Notes: a model not told the origin generated them from the letters alone. A DNA stretch of 64,000 bases from Selaginella tamariscina (GCA_003024785.1 PUQB01000056.1:1-64000), one strand, 5' to 3'; shown: positions 45,369 through 59,218, counted from the first letter of the stretch. A program made the numbers and translations.

Positions 45369-47249
45369 GCACCTCCTCTCTAATGACGAGTTTCATGAGT
45401 CCTGGGACCTAATTTAACAGGATAACATTGATGGAACGCAGCAACCTTGGAAGAAGTATGAAGTAAATTGGATGCAGGTTCCCAAGTGCGATCGGTAGGT
45501 AAATAACCTTTCCAATCCACCAAGTATTGAAGTTGGCGATGATGAAGACGAGAATCAAGGATGGCTACAACTTCATACTCAGGTTCATCGTCAATGACCA
45601 CATAAGGGGGAGAAGAAGAAGCACGACTAGGAAGAGAAGAAAGATAATACGGTTTCAACAAAAAAGTGTGAAACACAGAATGAAGTTTCACAGTAGATGG
45701 TAGCTCTAGTCCGAAAGCTACAGGATTGACCTTAGTCGCAATCCTGTAAGCGCCCAATCGTTGAAAATTCAACTTAGAAGAAGGCATGTTGGTGCGGATA
45801 TGTCAATGAAGAAGCCACATGAGATCACCAATCTTGTATGCAGGTGCCGGCTGACGATGACCATTAGCGTGACGTTTGTACCGTTCCTGTGCTTACTAAA
45901 GATTAACTTGGAGATCATCTTGTATCTAACAAAGATGCTGGAGACGATCCTGTACTGCAGGAGCAGAAGAAGAAAAAGCATGAAGAGCAAAGTTAAAACA
46001 TGGATGGTAGCCTGTAAGAGCGAAGAAGGTGTCTAGCATGTAGATGCGTGAACAAAGTTGTTGTAAATAAACTCCGTCATAGGAAGAAGGTCCAACTAGT
46101 TGTCCTGTTGGTAACTGATGAAGCAATGAAGATACTGTTCCAAGGTCTGAATTGTGCGTTCTGACTGCCCATCAGTTTGCGGATGATATCATGAAAAAAA
46201 TCCGCTTTAACCTGTAGACTCCGAAGAAGCTCTCACCAAAACTTGGACATGAATTGTGGACCTCGATCGGAAACAATGCTCTCAAGAAACCATAGTGTCG
46301 GAACACTTTGCGAATCACCAACTCAGCAGTTGTTTGACCTGTAGCAATCTTGTTACATGGTAGGAAATGAGCCTGTTTGGTGAAACGGTCAACCACCACA
46401 AGAACTGCATCAAATCCGCGAGGGGAAGATCTGTGAGGAAATCCATAGAAATGGATCTCCAAGGAGCAAAAGGAACAGGAAGAGGACGAAGAAGACCAGA
46501 GGGTGCATGATGAGGCAACTTCGACATGTTACAAGTGTCATAGCTCCGTACAAACCTTTCCACAAAACCTCGCAACCCAGGCCACCAATAGTTGCGAGTC
46601 ACCAACTCCACTGTCTTGGCCACACCAAAATGTCCTGTAGCCGGGGTATCATGACAATCCTGTACCACATGAGTCCTGGAAATACCAACAGAACGTACAG
46701 GAGACCTTCCGGTACATAGAGCAGAGTCCATCCTGTATGGCGAACAACTTGTAGTCTGGAACGGGAACTGGAGGAAGAGGAACTTGCAATGTCAGGATGA
46801 ATGTGTGAGAACACATTCTTTGCCAAGTCGTCTGTAGCCAACTGCGAACGGATGTCCTGTAGGAGTGTTGAATTTGCTGGAGCCTGATGAACCTGTAGTG
46901 CCGCAAGCCGGAATCGATCAGGACCCAACAACACTTGTCTTTGACAGTCATATGCAGGATCGCCCGGGACGGTGCAAGGTAAGAGCGCCTAGACAATGCG
47001 TCCGCCTTGCCATTCCGAAAACCGGGCCTGTAGACGATGACGAAATCAAAACGTGATAGGAACTCCGCCCACCTAGCCTGTCGCCGACTGAGAACTCGAG
47101 CCGTTTGAAAATACTCCAGGTTCTTGTGATCCGTAAGAACTTGTACAGGATGTGCAGCACCTTCCAGGAAATGCCGCCACTCCTCGAACGAATCCACAAT
47201 GGCCTTGAGTTCCTTGTCATGAATCTCGTAATTGATCTCCGCAAAGGAA

Positions 47250-48110
47250 CTTACGAGAGTGAAAAGCTACAGGATGAAGCAACTTGTCTTCTCCAACTTG
47301 TGATAGGACGGATCCTACTGCAAAATCCGAGGCATCTGCTTCAACGAAGAAAGGACGAGAAGGATCAGGATGTGCTAAAATCGGAGCTGTCGTGAAGGCG
47401 TCCTTGAGTGTTGTGAATGCATGTTCCGCCTTGTCGGACCAAGAGAAAACCCTGTGCGCTTGGTGAGTTCCGTGAGTGGAAGTACACGCTTGGAGAAGTC
47501 CTGTATGAACCGCCTGTAGAAGTTTGCAAAGCCAAGGAAACATTGTACATCTCGTACAGACTTGGGCCTCTCCCACTCCACGATGGTCTTCACCTTGTGC
47601 ATGTCCATGGAAACGCCAGCAGGAGAGACGATGTAGCCCAAGAACTCCACAGAATCCCTATCGAAAAAACACTTCTCCAACTTCGCATACAGGCCATGCT
47701 CGCGAAGCCGCTGTAGAACTAATCGTACATGCTTGTCATGTGCCGCCTGGTCCTTGGAGAAAATCAAAATGTCGTCGAGGTAGATCACCACAAACTGGTC
47801 CAAGAAGTCACGAAAGATGTCGTTCACCATGTGTTGGAACACGGCTGGGGCATTGGTAAGGCCGAAAGGCATCACCGTGTACTCGAAGTGTCCATACCTT
47901 GTACGAAAGGCAGTCTTCCACTCATCGCCTGGACGAATCCGTACAAGGTTGTAGGCCCCTCGTAAGTCGATCTTCGTGAACACCTTTGCTCCTCGCAGCC
48001 GATCGAGAAGTTCCGGGATCAATGGCAACGGGTACCGATTCCGAATGGTGACTTGATTCAAACCCCTGTAGTCCACAACCAAACGTAAACTCCCATCCTT
48101 CTTCTTGACA
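47250..48110 (-). pseudogene. N3 reverse transcriptase region
   Basis: The best-preserved RT stretch of the family in this window: [42 protein letters not shown], then YLDDIL (the catalytic aspartate pair) and [12 protein letters not shown]. These are Ty3/chromovirus RT motifs in their usual order. Fossil copy. Confidence 0.85.
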
Positions 48111-50412
48111 AAGAAGATAGGCTCCTGCAGGGGACTTTGAGTGACGAATGAAGCCGGATGCCAAGTTGTCCTCGATGTACTGACGAAGAACCTCCAACTC
48201 TGTGGGTGACAATGCATAAATCGGTCCGAACGGTGGAGTCTTTCCTTCCGCAAGATCAATAGGACAGTCGTAGGACCTGTGAACAGGAAGAACTGCAGCC
48301 TTGTGCTTGTCAAAAACGTCCTGAAAGGAGTGATACTTGGATGGTAGGGAAGAAGGAGGAGAAGGAAAGGAGTAGGAGAAGGAGATTGAAAAACAGGAGA
48401 GTCAGACACAGGAAAGGTAGAAGAGGACGTAGGAGTTACTTGAAAGGCAAAAAGGTGGAAAGGAGCAGGATCAGTGGCAAGTTCATGCATGGTAGTGGTA
48501 AGAACTCGGAGAGGAGAAGGAGGGAGCTGTGACTGAAAAAGAGGAAGGATCTTGGGGGGTGGAACAGAAGCAGAGTAACAAAAGAGAGGCAGGATTGGAG
48601 AAACCTGTGTGGATGTTGACGAGTGTACAGGATTGGAAGAATCCTGTACAGAAGTCCGTGGTTGCACAGGAGTGAGGAAGCCTGCGAGTGTGCTGACGAA
48701 CAACAGGAGGTGGATCCTGTTGAGGAGGAACCTTCGACACTGATACAGGATTGGGAAGAACCATGTACAGAAATCTGCAAACTTACAAGAGTGGAGAGAA
48801 CCTGCGGACGTGCTGAGGAGCTGACATGAGGTGGATCTTGTCGAGGAGTCTTCACTGGTACAGGAACAGGCACGGTCAATCCTGTAGCTTGTACTGCCTC
48901 AGATACTAAGGATGTATCCTGCACGCAGGAAGGTACAGGATTGATCCTACTTGGAGAGGAAAACGTGAGCGTCCTAGACCTCCAGTCGATCTGCGGATTT
49001 GCAACAACGAACCATGGCATGCCAAAATGATGGGAGTCGACCGAGTCTTGATCAAGTTGAAGGAAATTGAACAGTTGAATGTGCCATGACTGCAAGAGAG
49101 AGGTTCGGTAGCATGGGTAACTGCGCCAGAAGCAATCAAACGCCCATCGGCCACCTCTACAGGAACTGCACGCTTCAACTTCACCACCGAAATGCCATGT
49201 TGAGTTGCAAAAGTGTCATCCATGAAGCATGCATTTGCACCAGTGTCTAACAGGGCAAACTCCTTGAGCTCTCGATTATTAAGATGAATGTGTACAGGAA
49301 ACTTAAGTGATGGAATGGTATGAGCAGCACCAATGGAGCCTGCACCTACGTCCAACTTCGCGGCTCCTAGACGAAGTGGACATTGAGTTTTCCGACTGAA
49401 CTTCAGCTTCAACTTCACGCGTCTTGAAGTTCCTGGCTTTAATAGGACATCTGCCACCTTGTGTCCTGTTCACCACAATACAAGCATAGGTTCTCACTGC
49501 GACGACGTTGCTTCTCAGCAGCGGAAAGAGAGCCACGCTTGGATTTCTCAACCTCCATAGGAACTACTCCAGAAGGTGGTGCAGGAACATGTACCACAGC
49601 TGCAGGATTGGTTTGCAGGAACTGCTGACGGGATCTTTCCTGACGACGCTCGAACAAACGGTTGTCGCGAAAGCTTGTTGCATGATCTCCGCTAATGTTT
49701 GGCATCCGGTAACGTAAGGAGAAGGTCCTTCACGTCATCCCTCAACCCAAAACGGAAGTGTTCGATCAATGCAGTCTCGTCCCATGGAATGTTCGTGCAA
49801 AGTTGCTGAAATTCGGATGCATAGACGGAAGCTGGTCGGGATCCTTGAGTGAGCTTCCGTAACTTCGTGCATGCAGAACGGTACTTATCAGGATCTCCAA
49901 AGCAGGCTTCAAAGGCAGCCACGAAACCTTCAAAGTCTTCCATCAATGGGTCGTCACGCTCCAGCAAGGGGGCAACCCAAGCCCGTGGAGATCCACTTAG
50001 TAAGGATGCCAAAAGCCAACCTTTTGTGCATCAGTCGAGTAGCGGCGTGGTTGCATGCGGATCAAGAGCCGGATCTGATTCAGGAAACCTTGGAAATCGG
50101 CACGATTGCCACTGAACTTTTCTGGCATGCTAATCTTCGGCTCCGAAGAAAAGTTCGATGAAGAGGAACCACCGATGCCTGAGAGAGCCTGCGCAGCAGC
50201 CTTGGAGGATGCATCAGCAGCTGCATGTGCCGCATTGGTGGAACCTTGCAGATCGGTGACCACTTGGCGCAAAGTGGCCAGCTCATGAAGCAACATTTGG
50301 TGCTCGCGTTGAAAGTGCTCAAAATCAGCCATGATCTATGAAAGAAAAAGAGGAAAACGAAGGAAAAGAATCAAGGAAAAAAAAGTAGCTGGGAAACGGA
50401 GAGCTATGAAAG

Positions 50413-50425
50413 CAGTTACTATCAA
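50413..50425 (-). promoter_or_regulatory. Putative self-primer binding site, N3
   Basis: On the minus strand TTGATAGTAACTG starts two bases inside the 5' LTR boundary. It is the exact 13-nt complement of 50715-50727 in the adjoining LTR. No TGG-type tRNA site is present. Confidence 0.65.
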
Positions 50426-50427
50426 AC

Positions 50428-51017
50428 TGTCAAGCCACGATCCAGGAACCAGGAAGAGAGCAGGATTCCAAGAACAGGAAGGCTTGACTCAGGACAGGAC
50501 GAGAGCAGGACAGGAACTAGGAACTCAGGAGCAAGACAACGGATAGGATCCGGGAGACAGGAACAGGATAGGATCCGGGAGCAAGACAGGAAGGCAGGAC
50601 AGGATCCAGGAACAAGACAGGAACAGGACAGGATCCAGGAGACAGGAGAACAGAACAAGGAGCAAGACAAGAACAAGACAAGACAAGACAAGATTGATCG
50701 TAGTAAGACTGGTGTTGATAGTAACTGATTGTACAACAATTAGGTCGGAGCTTTTATGCTCACAACTCCAAGCTAATCTGGTCATGAGTCTAATCTAATC
50801 TAGTCATGAGCTAAGAATAGTGACCCTTATCCTCTAGGCATATCCTGTAGCATATTCCTATAGGCATATCCTATAGGAATATCTGTAGGTATATTCCTAT
50901 AGGAATTATCCTGCAGGCATATCCTGTAGGTATATCTTGTAACCCGTATCATGTATCCAAAATCCTGTAACCCGTATCCTGTATCCGGAATCCTGTATCC
51001 TGTATCGGGTTGTGACA
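50428..51017 (-). repeat. 5' LTR of N3
   Basis: About 590 bp, TGTCAAGCCACGATCC...GGGTTGTGACA. On the minus strand it contains in order a GNATATNC cluster (about 50934-50836), a TATA-like CATAAAAG (50758-50751), the self-complementary segment CAGTTACTATCAA (50727-50715), and the pyrimidine-rich minisatellite. Flank at 51018 is ATAGG, with no matching left flank. Confidence 0.85.
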
Positions 51018-53604
51018 ATAGGATGCGTAGCATCTTCCAGGAAGTGCCGCCACTCCTCGAACGAATCCACAATGGCCTTGAGTTTCTTGTTATGAATCTC
51101 GTAATTGATTTCTGCCAAAAGAAACTTACGAAAGTGAAAGGCTACATGATGGAGTAACTTGTCTTCTCCAACTTGTGATATGATAGAACCTACTACAAAG
51201 TCCGAAGCATTTGTTTCAACAAAGAAGGGACGAAAAGAATCAGGATGTGCTAAAATTAGAGCTGTTGTGAAGGCGTTCTTGAGTGCTGTGAATGCATGTT
51301 CTGCCTTGTCGGACCAAGAGAAATCCCCTGTGTGCTTGGTGAGTTCCGTGAGTGGAAGTACACGCTTGGAGAAGTCTTGTATGAATCGCATGTAGAAATT
51401 TGTGAAGCGAAGGAAACATTGTATATCTCGTACAGACTTAGGCCTCTCCCACTCCACGATAGTTTTTCACTTTGTGCATGTCCATTGAGACATCGGCAGG
51501 AGAGATGATGTAGCCCAAGAACTCCATAATATCCCTGTTATAAAAACATTTCTCCAACTTCACATATAGGCCATGCTTGCGAAGCTTCTGTAGAACTAAT
51601 CATACATGCTTGTTATGTACCACCTGATCCTTGGAGAAAATCAGGATGTCATCGAGGTAGATCACCACAAATTGATCTAAGAAGTCACGAAAGATGTCGT
51701 TCACCATGTGTTAAAACACAGTTGGGGCATTTGTAAGTCCGAAAGGCATCATCGTGTACTCGAAGTGTCCATACCTTGTAAGAAAGGCAGTCTTCCACTC
51801 ATTGCCTAGACGAATCCGTACAAGATTGTAAACCCTTCGTAAGTCGATTTTCATGAACACCTTTGGTCCTCGTAGCCAATCAAGAAGTTCCGGGATCAAT
51901 GGCAACAGGTGCCGGTTCTGGATGGGGACTTTGAGTGATGAATGAAGCCGGATGCCAAGTTGTCTTCGATGTAATGGTGAAGAACTTCCAATTTTGTAGG
52001 TGATAATGCATAAATCAGTCCGAACGGTGGAGTCTTCCCTTCCACAAGATCGATAGGACAGTCGTAGGACCTGTAAATAGGAAGAACTGCAGCTTTGTAC
52101 TTATCAAAAACGTCATGAAATGAGTGATACTTGGATGGCAGGGAAGAAGTAGGAGAAAGAGAAGAAGATTGAAAAACATGAGAGTCAGATACAGGAGAGG
52201 TAGAAGAGGACGTAGGGGTTACTTGAAAAGCAAAAAGATGAAAAGGAGTAGGATCCTTGGCAAGTTCATACATAGTAGTGGTAAGAACGCAGAGAGGAGA
52301 AGGAGGGAGCTGTAAATGAAAAAAAGGAAGAATCTTGGAGGATGCAACAGAAGCAGAGTAATGAAAAGAGGCAAAATTGGGGAAAACCTGTGCTAATGTT
52401 AACGAGTGTATAAGATTGAAAGAACCCTGTACAAAAGTCCGTGAATGCATAAGAGTAAGGAGAGCCTGTGAATGTGCTAACAAACTAACAGGAGGTGGAT
52501 CATGTTGAGGAGGAACCTTCGACATTGATACAGGAGTAGGCACGATCAATCCTGTAGCTTGTACTACCTCAGACACTAAGGTTATATCTTACACGCAAGA
52601 AGGTAGATGATTAATCTTGGCTGTCAGAGAGGAAAACGTGAGCGTCTTAGACCTCTAGTTGATCTAAGGATTTGTAATCACGAACCATGGCATGCCCAAA
52701 ACAATGGAAGTCGTCCGAGTTGAAGGAAATCGAATAATTGAATGCGCCATGGGTGCAAGAGAGAGGTGTGGTAGCATAAGTAACTGCGCCAGAAGTAATC
52801 AGATGATTATTTGCGACCTCTACAGGAACTACATGCTTCAACTTTACTACCGGATTGCCATGTTGAGCTGCAAAAGTGTCATCCATGAAGCATGCATTTG
52901 CACCAGTGTATAAAAGGGTAGACTCATTGAGCTCTCGATTATTGAAGAAGTAAATGTGTATAGGAAACTTGAATGATGAAATGGTGTGAGCAGCACCAAT
53001 GGAGCCTGCGCCTACGTCCAACTTTGCGGATCTTAAACAAAGTGGGTTTTTTATTGAACTTTAACTTCAACTTTACGCGTCTTGAACTTCATGGCTTTAA
53101 TAGAACATTCTGCCACATTGTGTCCTGCTTCACCACAATACAAGCATTCTCACCATGACAACGTTGCTTCTCAGCAGTTGAAAGTGGGCCACGTTTGTAT
53201 TTGTCAACCTCCATAGGAACTACTCCAGAAGATGTCATAGGAACATGTGCTACAGTTACAGGATTCGCTTGTAGAAACTATTGACGGGATTTTTCCTGAC
53301 GATGTTCGAACAAATGATTATCGCAACGAACGGCCTATTGCATAATCTCCGTTAAGGTTTGAGCATCGGTAACATAAGGAGAAGGTCCTTCACGTCATTC
53401 CTCAACCCAAAACGGAAATGTTCGATCAATATAGTCTCGTCCCATGGAATATTCGTGCAAAGTTGCTGAAATTTGGATGCATATACGGAAAATGGTCGGG
53501 ATCCTTGTGCGAGCTTCTTTAACTTTGTACATGTGAAATGGTATTTATCGGGATCTCCAAAGTAGGCTTCAAAGGCAGTTATGAATCTTTTAAAGTCTTC
53601 CATC

Positions 53605-54220
53605 TGTCAAGCCACGATCCAGGAACCAGGAAAAGAGCAGGATTCCAAGAACAAGGAGGCTTAACTGAGGAACAAGACAAAGAGCAGGACAGGAACTAGG
53701 AACTCAAGAGCAAGATTGGAACTGGATAGGATCCGGGAGAGACAGGAACAAGATAGGATCCGGGAGCTAGACAGGAAAGCGCAGGACAGGATCCAGGAAC
53801 AAGACAGGAACATGATAGGATCCGGAAGCAGAATAGGATCCGAGAGCAAGACAAGAGCAGGAGGCAAGGAGCAAGACACGAACAAGACAAGAACAAGAAT
53901 GATCGTAGAATGACTGGTGTTGATAGTAATTGATTGTACAACAATTAGGTCGGAGCTTTTATGCTCACAACTCCAAGCTAATCTGGTCATGAGCCTAATC
54001 TAGTCACTAGCAAAAATGGTCATCCTTATCCTATAGGAATATCATGTAGGAATATCCTCGGGAATATCCTGTAGGCATATCCTGTGGAATATCCTGTAGG
54101 CATATCCTGTGGGAATATCCTGTGGCATATCCTGTGAGAAATCCTGCGGGCCAAAATCCTGTATCCATATCCTGTAGCTGAATCCTGCATGTCATCTGTA
54201 TCCTGTATCGGGTTGTGACA
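53605..54220 (-). repeat. 3' LTR of N4
   Basis: About 616 bp; ends GGGTTGTGACA next to GCACCTCCTCCCT, which is a polypurine tract on the minus strand. Seven GNATATNC sites lie in 54050-54132. Confidence 0.9.
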
Positions 54221-54231
54221 GCACCTCCTCC

Positions 54232-54671
54232 CTAAGGACGAGTTCCACGAGTCTTGGGACCTGGTTTAGCAGGATAATGCCGATGGAAGGCAGCAACTTT
54301 GGAAGAAGCATGGAGTAAGTTGGATGCAGGTTCCCAAGTGCGATCGGTAGGCAAATAACCTTTCCAATCCACCAAGTATTGAAGTTGGCGGCGATGAAGA
54401 CGAGAATCAAGGATGGCTGCAACTTCGTACTCAGGTTCACCAGCAATGACCACAGGAGGGGAGGAGAAGAAGCACGACCAGGAAGAGAAGAAGGATGATA
54501 CGGCTCCAACAAGGAGGTGTGAAACACAGGATGAAGTTTCACCGTGGATGGTAACTCGAGTCGGAAAGCTACAGGATTTACCTCCGCCACGATCCTGTAA
54601 GGGCCCAATCGTTGAAAATCCAACTTAGAAGAAGGCCTGTTGGTGCGAATGTGTCGACGAAGAAGCCACAC
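54232..54671 (-). pseudogene. N4 chromodomain and integrase end
   Basis: Contains [20 protein letters not shown] (the GPY/F-type integrase end) and [20 protein letters not shown] (chromodomain). Chromodomains of this group steer integration to methylated-histone chromatin. Fossil copy. Confidence 0.85.
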
Positions 54672-54675
54672 GAGA

Positions 54676-55700
54676 TCACCATCTTGTATGCAGGTGCCGG
54701 CTGACGATGGGCATCAGCATGATGCTTGTACCGTTCCTGTGCCTGCTGAAGATGAACCCGGAGATCATCCTGTACCTGACGAAGATGCTGGAGACGATCC
54801 TGTACTGCAGGAGCGGAAGAAGGAGAAGCAGGAGAGCAAAGTCAAAACGTGGATGGTGGCCTGTAAGAGCAAAGAAAGGTGTCTGGCCTGTAGATGCGTG
54901 AATGGAGTTGTTGTAGGCAAACTCCGCCATAGGAAGAAGGTCCAACCAATTATCCTGTTGGTAACTGATGAAGCACGAAGATATTGCTCCAAGGTCTGAA
55001 TTGTGCGTTCTGACTGCCCATCAGTTTGCGGGTGATATCCTGAAGAAAGATCCGCTTTAACCTGTAGACTCCGAAGAAGCTCTCGCCAAAACTTGGACAT
55101 GAATTGTGGACCTCGATCGGAAACAATGCTCTCAGGAAGACCATGATGTCGGAACACTCACGGATCACCAACTCAGCAGTTGTCTGACCTGTAGCTGTCT
55201 TGTTTGCAGGGTAGGAAATGAGCCTTTGGTGAAACGGTCAACCACCACAAGAACTGCATCGAATCCGAAGGAGGAAGATCTGTGAGGAAATCCATAGAAA
55301 TGGATCTCCAAGGAGCAGAAGGAACAGGAAGAGGACGAAGAAGACCAGAGGTGCATGGAGGCATCTTCGACCTGTTGCAGGTGTCACAACTCCGTACAAA
55401 CCTTTCCACAAAACCTCGCAACCCAGGCCACCAATAGTTGCGAGTCACCAACTCAACTGTCTTGGCCACACCAAAATGTCCTGTAGCCGGGGTATCATGA
55501 CAATCCTGTACCACACGAGTCCTAAACACCAACAGGAACGTACAGGAGACCTTCCCGGTACAGGAGTCCATCCTGTATGGTGAAACAGTCTGACGGGAAC
55601 TGGAGGAAGAGGAACTTGCAACGTCAGGATGAATGTGTGAGAACACATTCTTTGCCAAGTCGTCTGTAGCCAACTGCGAACGGACGTCCTGTAGGAGTGT
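54676..55700 (-). pseudogene. N4 integrase core region
   Basis: Zinc-binding part ([38 protein letters not shown]; about 55520-55360), core (WRSISMDFLTDLP, about 55330-55250; [20 protein letters not shown] and [20 protein letters not shown], about 55140-54990). This is standard Ty3 integrase wording. Fossil copy. Confidence 0.85.
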
Positions 55701-56930
55701 TGAATCTGCTGGAGCCTGATGAACCTGCAGTGCCGCAAGCCGGAATCGATCAGGACCCAACAACACTTGCCTTTGACAGTCAAATGCAGGATCGCCCGGG
55801 CGGTGCAAGGTAAGAGCGCCTAGACAATGCGTCCGCCTTGCCATTCCGAAAACCGGGCCTGTAGACGATGACGAAGTCAAAACGTGATAGGAACTCGCCC
55901 ACCTAGCCTGTCGCCGACTGAGAACTCGAGCCGTTTGAAATACTCCAGGTTCTTGTGATCCGTAAGAACTTGTACAGGATGTGCAGCACCTTCAGGAAAT
56001 GCCGCCACTCCTCAAACGAATCCACAATGGCCTTGAGTTCCTTGTCATGAATCTCGTAATTGATCTCCGCCGAAGGAACTTACGAGAGTGAAAAGCTACA
56101 GGATGAAGCAACTTGTCCTCTCCAACTTGTGATAGGACGGATCCTACTGCAAAATCCGAGGCATCTGCTTCAACGAAGAAAGGACGAGAAGGATCAGGAT
56201 GTGCTAAAATCGGAGCTGTCGTGAAGGTGTCCTTGAGTGTTGTGAATGCATGTTCCGCCTTGTCGGACCAAGAGAAAACCCTGTGCGCTTGGTGAGTTCC
56301 GTGAGTGGAAGTACACGCTTGGAGAAGTCCTGTATGAATCGCCTGTAGAAGTTTGCAAAGCCAAGGAAACATTGTACATCTCGTACAGACTTGGGCCTCT
56401 CCCACTCCACGATGGTCTTCACCTTGTGCATGTCCATGGAAACGCCAGCAGGAGAGACGATGTAGCCCAAGAACTCCACAGAATCCCTATCGAAAAAACA
56501 CTTCTCCAACTTCGCATACAGGCCATCGGAAGCCGCTGTAGAACCAACGTACATGCTTGTCATGTGCCTGGTCCTTGGAGAAAATCAAAATGTCGTCGAG
56601 GTAGATCACCACAAACTGGTCCAAGAAGTCACGAAAGATGTCGTTCACCATGTGTTGGAACACGGCTGGGGCATTGGTAAGGCCGAAAGGCATCACCGTG
56701 TACTCGAAGTGTCCATACCTTGTACGAAAGGCAGTCTTCCACTCATCGCCTGGACGAATCCGTACAAGGTTGTAGGCCCCTCGTAAGTCGATCTTCGTGA
56801 ACACCTTTGCTCCTCGCAGCCGATCGAGAAGTTCCGGGATCAATGGCAACGGGTACCGATTCCGAATGGTGACTTGATTCAAACCCCTGTAGTCCACAAC
56901 CAAACGTAACTCCCATCCTTCTTCTTGACA
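55700..56930 (-). pseudogene. N4 reverse transcriptase and RNase H region
   Basis: RT motifs [23 protein letters not shown] and [12 protein letters not shown] (about 56820-56570) are followed by [12 protein letters not shown] (about 56360-56320) and RNase H wording [19 protein letters not shown] (about 56190-56130). Fossil copy. Confidence 0.85.
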
Positions 56931-57689
56931 AAGAAGATAGGCGCTCCTGCAGGGGACTTTGAGTGACGAATGAAGCCGGATGCCAAGTTGTCCTCGATGT
57001 ACTGACGAAGAACCTCCAACTCTGTGGGTGACAATGCATAAATCGGTCCGAACGGTGGAGTCTTTCCTTCTGCAAGATCAATAGGACAGTCGTAGGACCT
57101 GTGAACAGGAAGAACTGTAGCCTTGTGCTTGTCAAAAACGTCCTTAAAGTCGTGTACTTGGATGGTAGGAAGAAGGAGGAGAAGGAGAAGAGAAGAGAGA
57201 GGAAGAGAAGAAGGAGAGGAGAAGGAGATTGAAAAACAGGAGAGTCAGACACAGGAAAGGTAGAAGAGGACGTAGGAGTTACTTGAAAGGCAAAAAGGTG
57301 GAAAGGAGCAGGATCAGTGGCAAGTTCATGCATGGTAGTGGTAAGAACTCGGAGAGGAGAGGAGGGAGCTGTGACTGAAAAAGAGGAAGGATCTTGGGGG
57401 TGGAAAAGCAGAGTAACAAAAGAGGCAGGATTGGGAGAAACCTGTGTGGATGTTGAAGTGTACAGGATTGGAAGAATCCTGTACAGAAGTCCGTGGTTGC
57501 ACAGGAGTGAGGGAAGCCTGCGAGTGTGCTGACGAACCAACAGGAGGTGGATCCTGTTGAGGAGGAACCTTCGACACTGATACAGGATTGGAAGAACCCT
57601 GTACAGGAATCCGCAAACTTACAGGAGTGGGAGAGCCTGCGGATGTGCTGAGGAACTGACATGAGGTGAATCCTGTCGAGGAAGGAGTC

Positions 57690-58180
57690 TTCAAACTGGT
57701 ACAGGAACAGGCACGGTCAATCCTGTAGCTTGTACTGCCTCAGACAAAGGATGTATCCTGCACGCAGGAAGGTACAGGATTGATCCTGCTGGAGAGGAAA
57801 ACGTGAGCGTCCTAGACCTCCAGTCGATCTGCGGATTTGCAACAACGAACCATGGCATGCCAAAAATGATGGGAGTCGACCGAGTCTTGATCAAGTTGAA
57901 GGAAATTGAACAGTTGAATGTGCCATGACTGCAAGAGAGAGGTTGGTAGCATGGGTAACTGCGCCAGAAGCAATCAAACGACCATCGGCCACCTCTACAG
58001 GAACTGCACGCTTCAACTTCACCACCGAAATGCCATCTTGAGTTGCAAAAGTGTCATCCATGAAACATGCATTTGCACCAGTGTCTAACAGGGCAAACTC
58101 CTTGAGCTCTCGATTATTGATGAATGTGTACAGGAAACTTGAGTGATGGAATGGTATGAGCAGCACCAATGGAGCCTGCA
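57690..58180 (-). pseudogene. N4 protease region
   Basis: Retroviral-type aspartic protease, with ALLDTGANACFMDDTF (about 58110-58060), then KRAVPVEVADGRLIASG. A downstream Ser/Pro/Gln repetitive linker (57100-57690) leads to RT. Fossil copy. Confidence 0.8.
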
Positions 58181-58202
58181 CCTACGTCCAACTTCGCGGC
58201 TC

Positions 58203-59149
58203 CTAGACGAAGTGGACATTGAAGTTTTCCGACTGAACTTCAGCTTCAACTTCACGCGTCTTGAACTTCCTGGCTTTATAGGACATTCTGCCACCTTGTG
58301 TCCTGCTCACCACAATACAAGCATAGGTTCTCATGCGACGACGTTGCTTCTCAGCAGCGGAAAGAGGCCACGCTTGGATTTTAACCTCCATAGGAACTAC
58401 TCCAGAAGGTGGTGCAGGAACATGTACCACGCTAGGATTGGTTTGCAGGAACTGCTGACGGGATTTCCTGACACGCTCGAACAAACGGTTGTCGAACGAA
58501 CAGCTTGTTGCATGATCTCCGCTAACGTTTGGCATCCGGTAACGTAAGGAGAAGGTCCTTCACGTCATCCCTCAACCCAAAACGGAAGTGTTCGATCAAT
58601 GCAGTCTCGTCCCATGGAATGTTCGTGCAATTGCTGAAATTCGGATGCATAACGGAAGCTGGTCTGGATCCTTGTGTGAGCTTCCGTAACTTTGTGCATG
58701 CAGAACGGTACTTATCAGGATCTCCAAAGGCTTCAAAGGCAGCCACGAAACCTTCAAAGTCTTCCATCAATGGGTCGTCACGCTCCAGCAAGGGGCAACC
58801 CAAGCCGTGGAGATCCACTTAGTAAGGATGCCAAAAGGCCAACCTTTTGTGCATCGTCGAGTAGCGGCGTGGTTGCATGCGGATCAAGAGCCGGATCTGA
58901 TTCAGGAAACCTTGGAAATGGGGATTGCCACTGAACTTTCTGGCATGCTGATCTTCGGCTCCGAAGAAAAGTTCGATGAAGAGGAACCACCGATGCCTGA
59001 GAGAGAGCCTGCGCAGCAGCCTTGGAGGATGCATCAGCAGCTGCATGCGCCGTTGGTGGACCTTGCAGATCGGTGACCACTTGGCGCAAAGTGGCCAGCT
59101 CATGAAGCAACATTTGGTGCTCGCGTTGAAAGTGCTCAAAATCAGCCAT
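58203..59149 (-). pseudogene. N4 gag region
   Basis: Starts MADFEHFQREHQMLLHEL at 59149, a coiled-coil-like leader. The capsid-like part has ALIEHFRFGLRDDVKDLLLT (about 58640-58545), and a zinc-knuckle trace lies near 58270-58330. The same start is seen in N3 (50332) and N1 (43207). Fossil copy. Confidence 0.8.
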
Positions 59150-59218
59150 GATCTATGAAAAGAAAAAAAAAGGGAAAACAAGGAAAAAAAAGTAGCTAGG
59201 AAACGAAGAGCTATGAAG

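Larger units (their letters stand above)
46500..51017 (-). mobile_element. N3: partial, younger chromovirus fused into N2
   Basis: From about 46500 rightward the sequence becomes nearly identical to N4 and runs through integrase, RNase H (about 46865-47250), reverse transcriptase (about 47250-48110; [15 protein letters not shown] near 47755-47800), linker, protease (about 49330-48906), gag (50332-49439) and a 5' LTR (50428-51017) that abuts N2 pol at 51018. No left LTR of its own is present, and N2-type sequence leads straight into it, so it looks like a homologous-recombination product between N2 and an element inserted in it. Fossil, several breaks. Confidence 0.75.

Noticed and set aside
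47417-47965. Plus-strand frames opposite the Ty3 RT (also 56246-56786).
   Set aside because: Antisense shadows, conserved between copies only because the RT strand is conserved.
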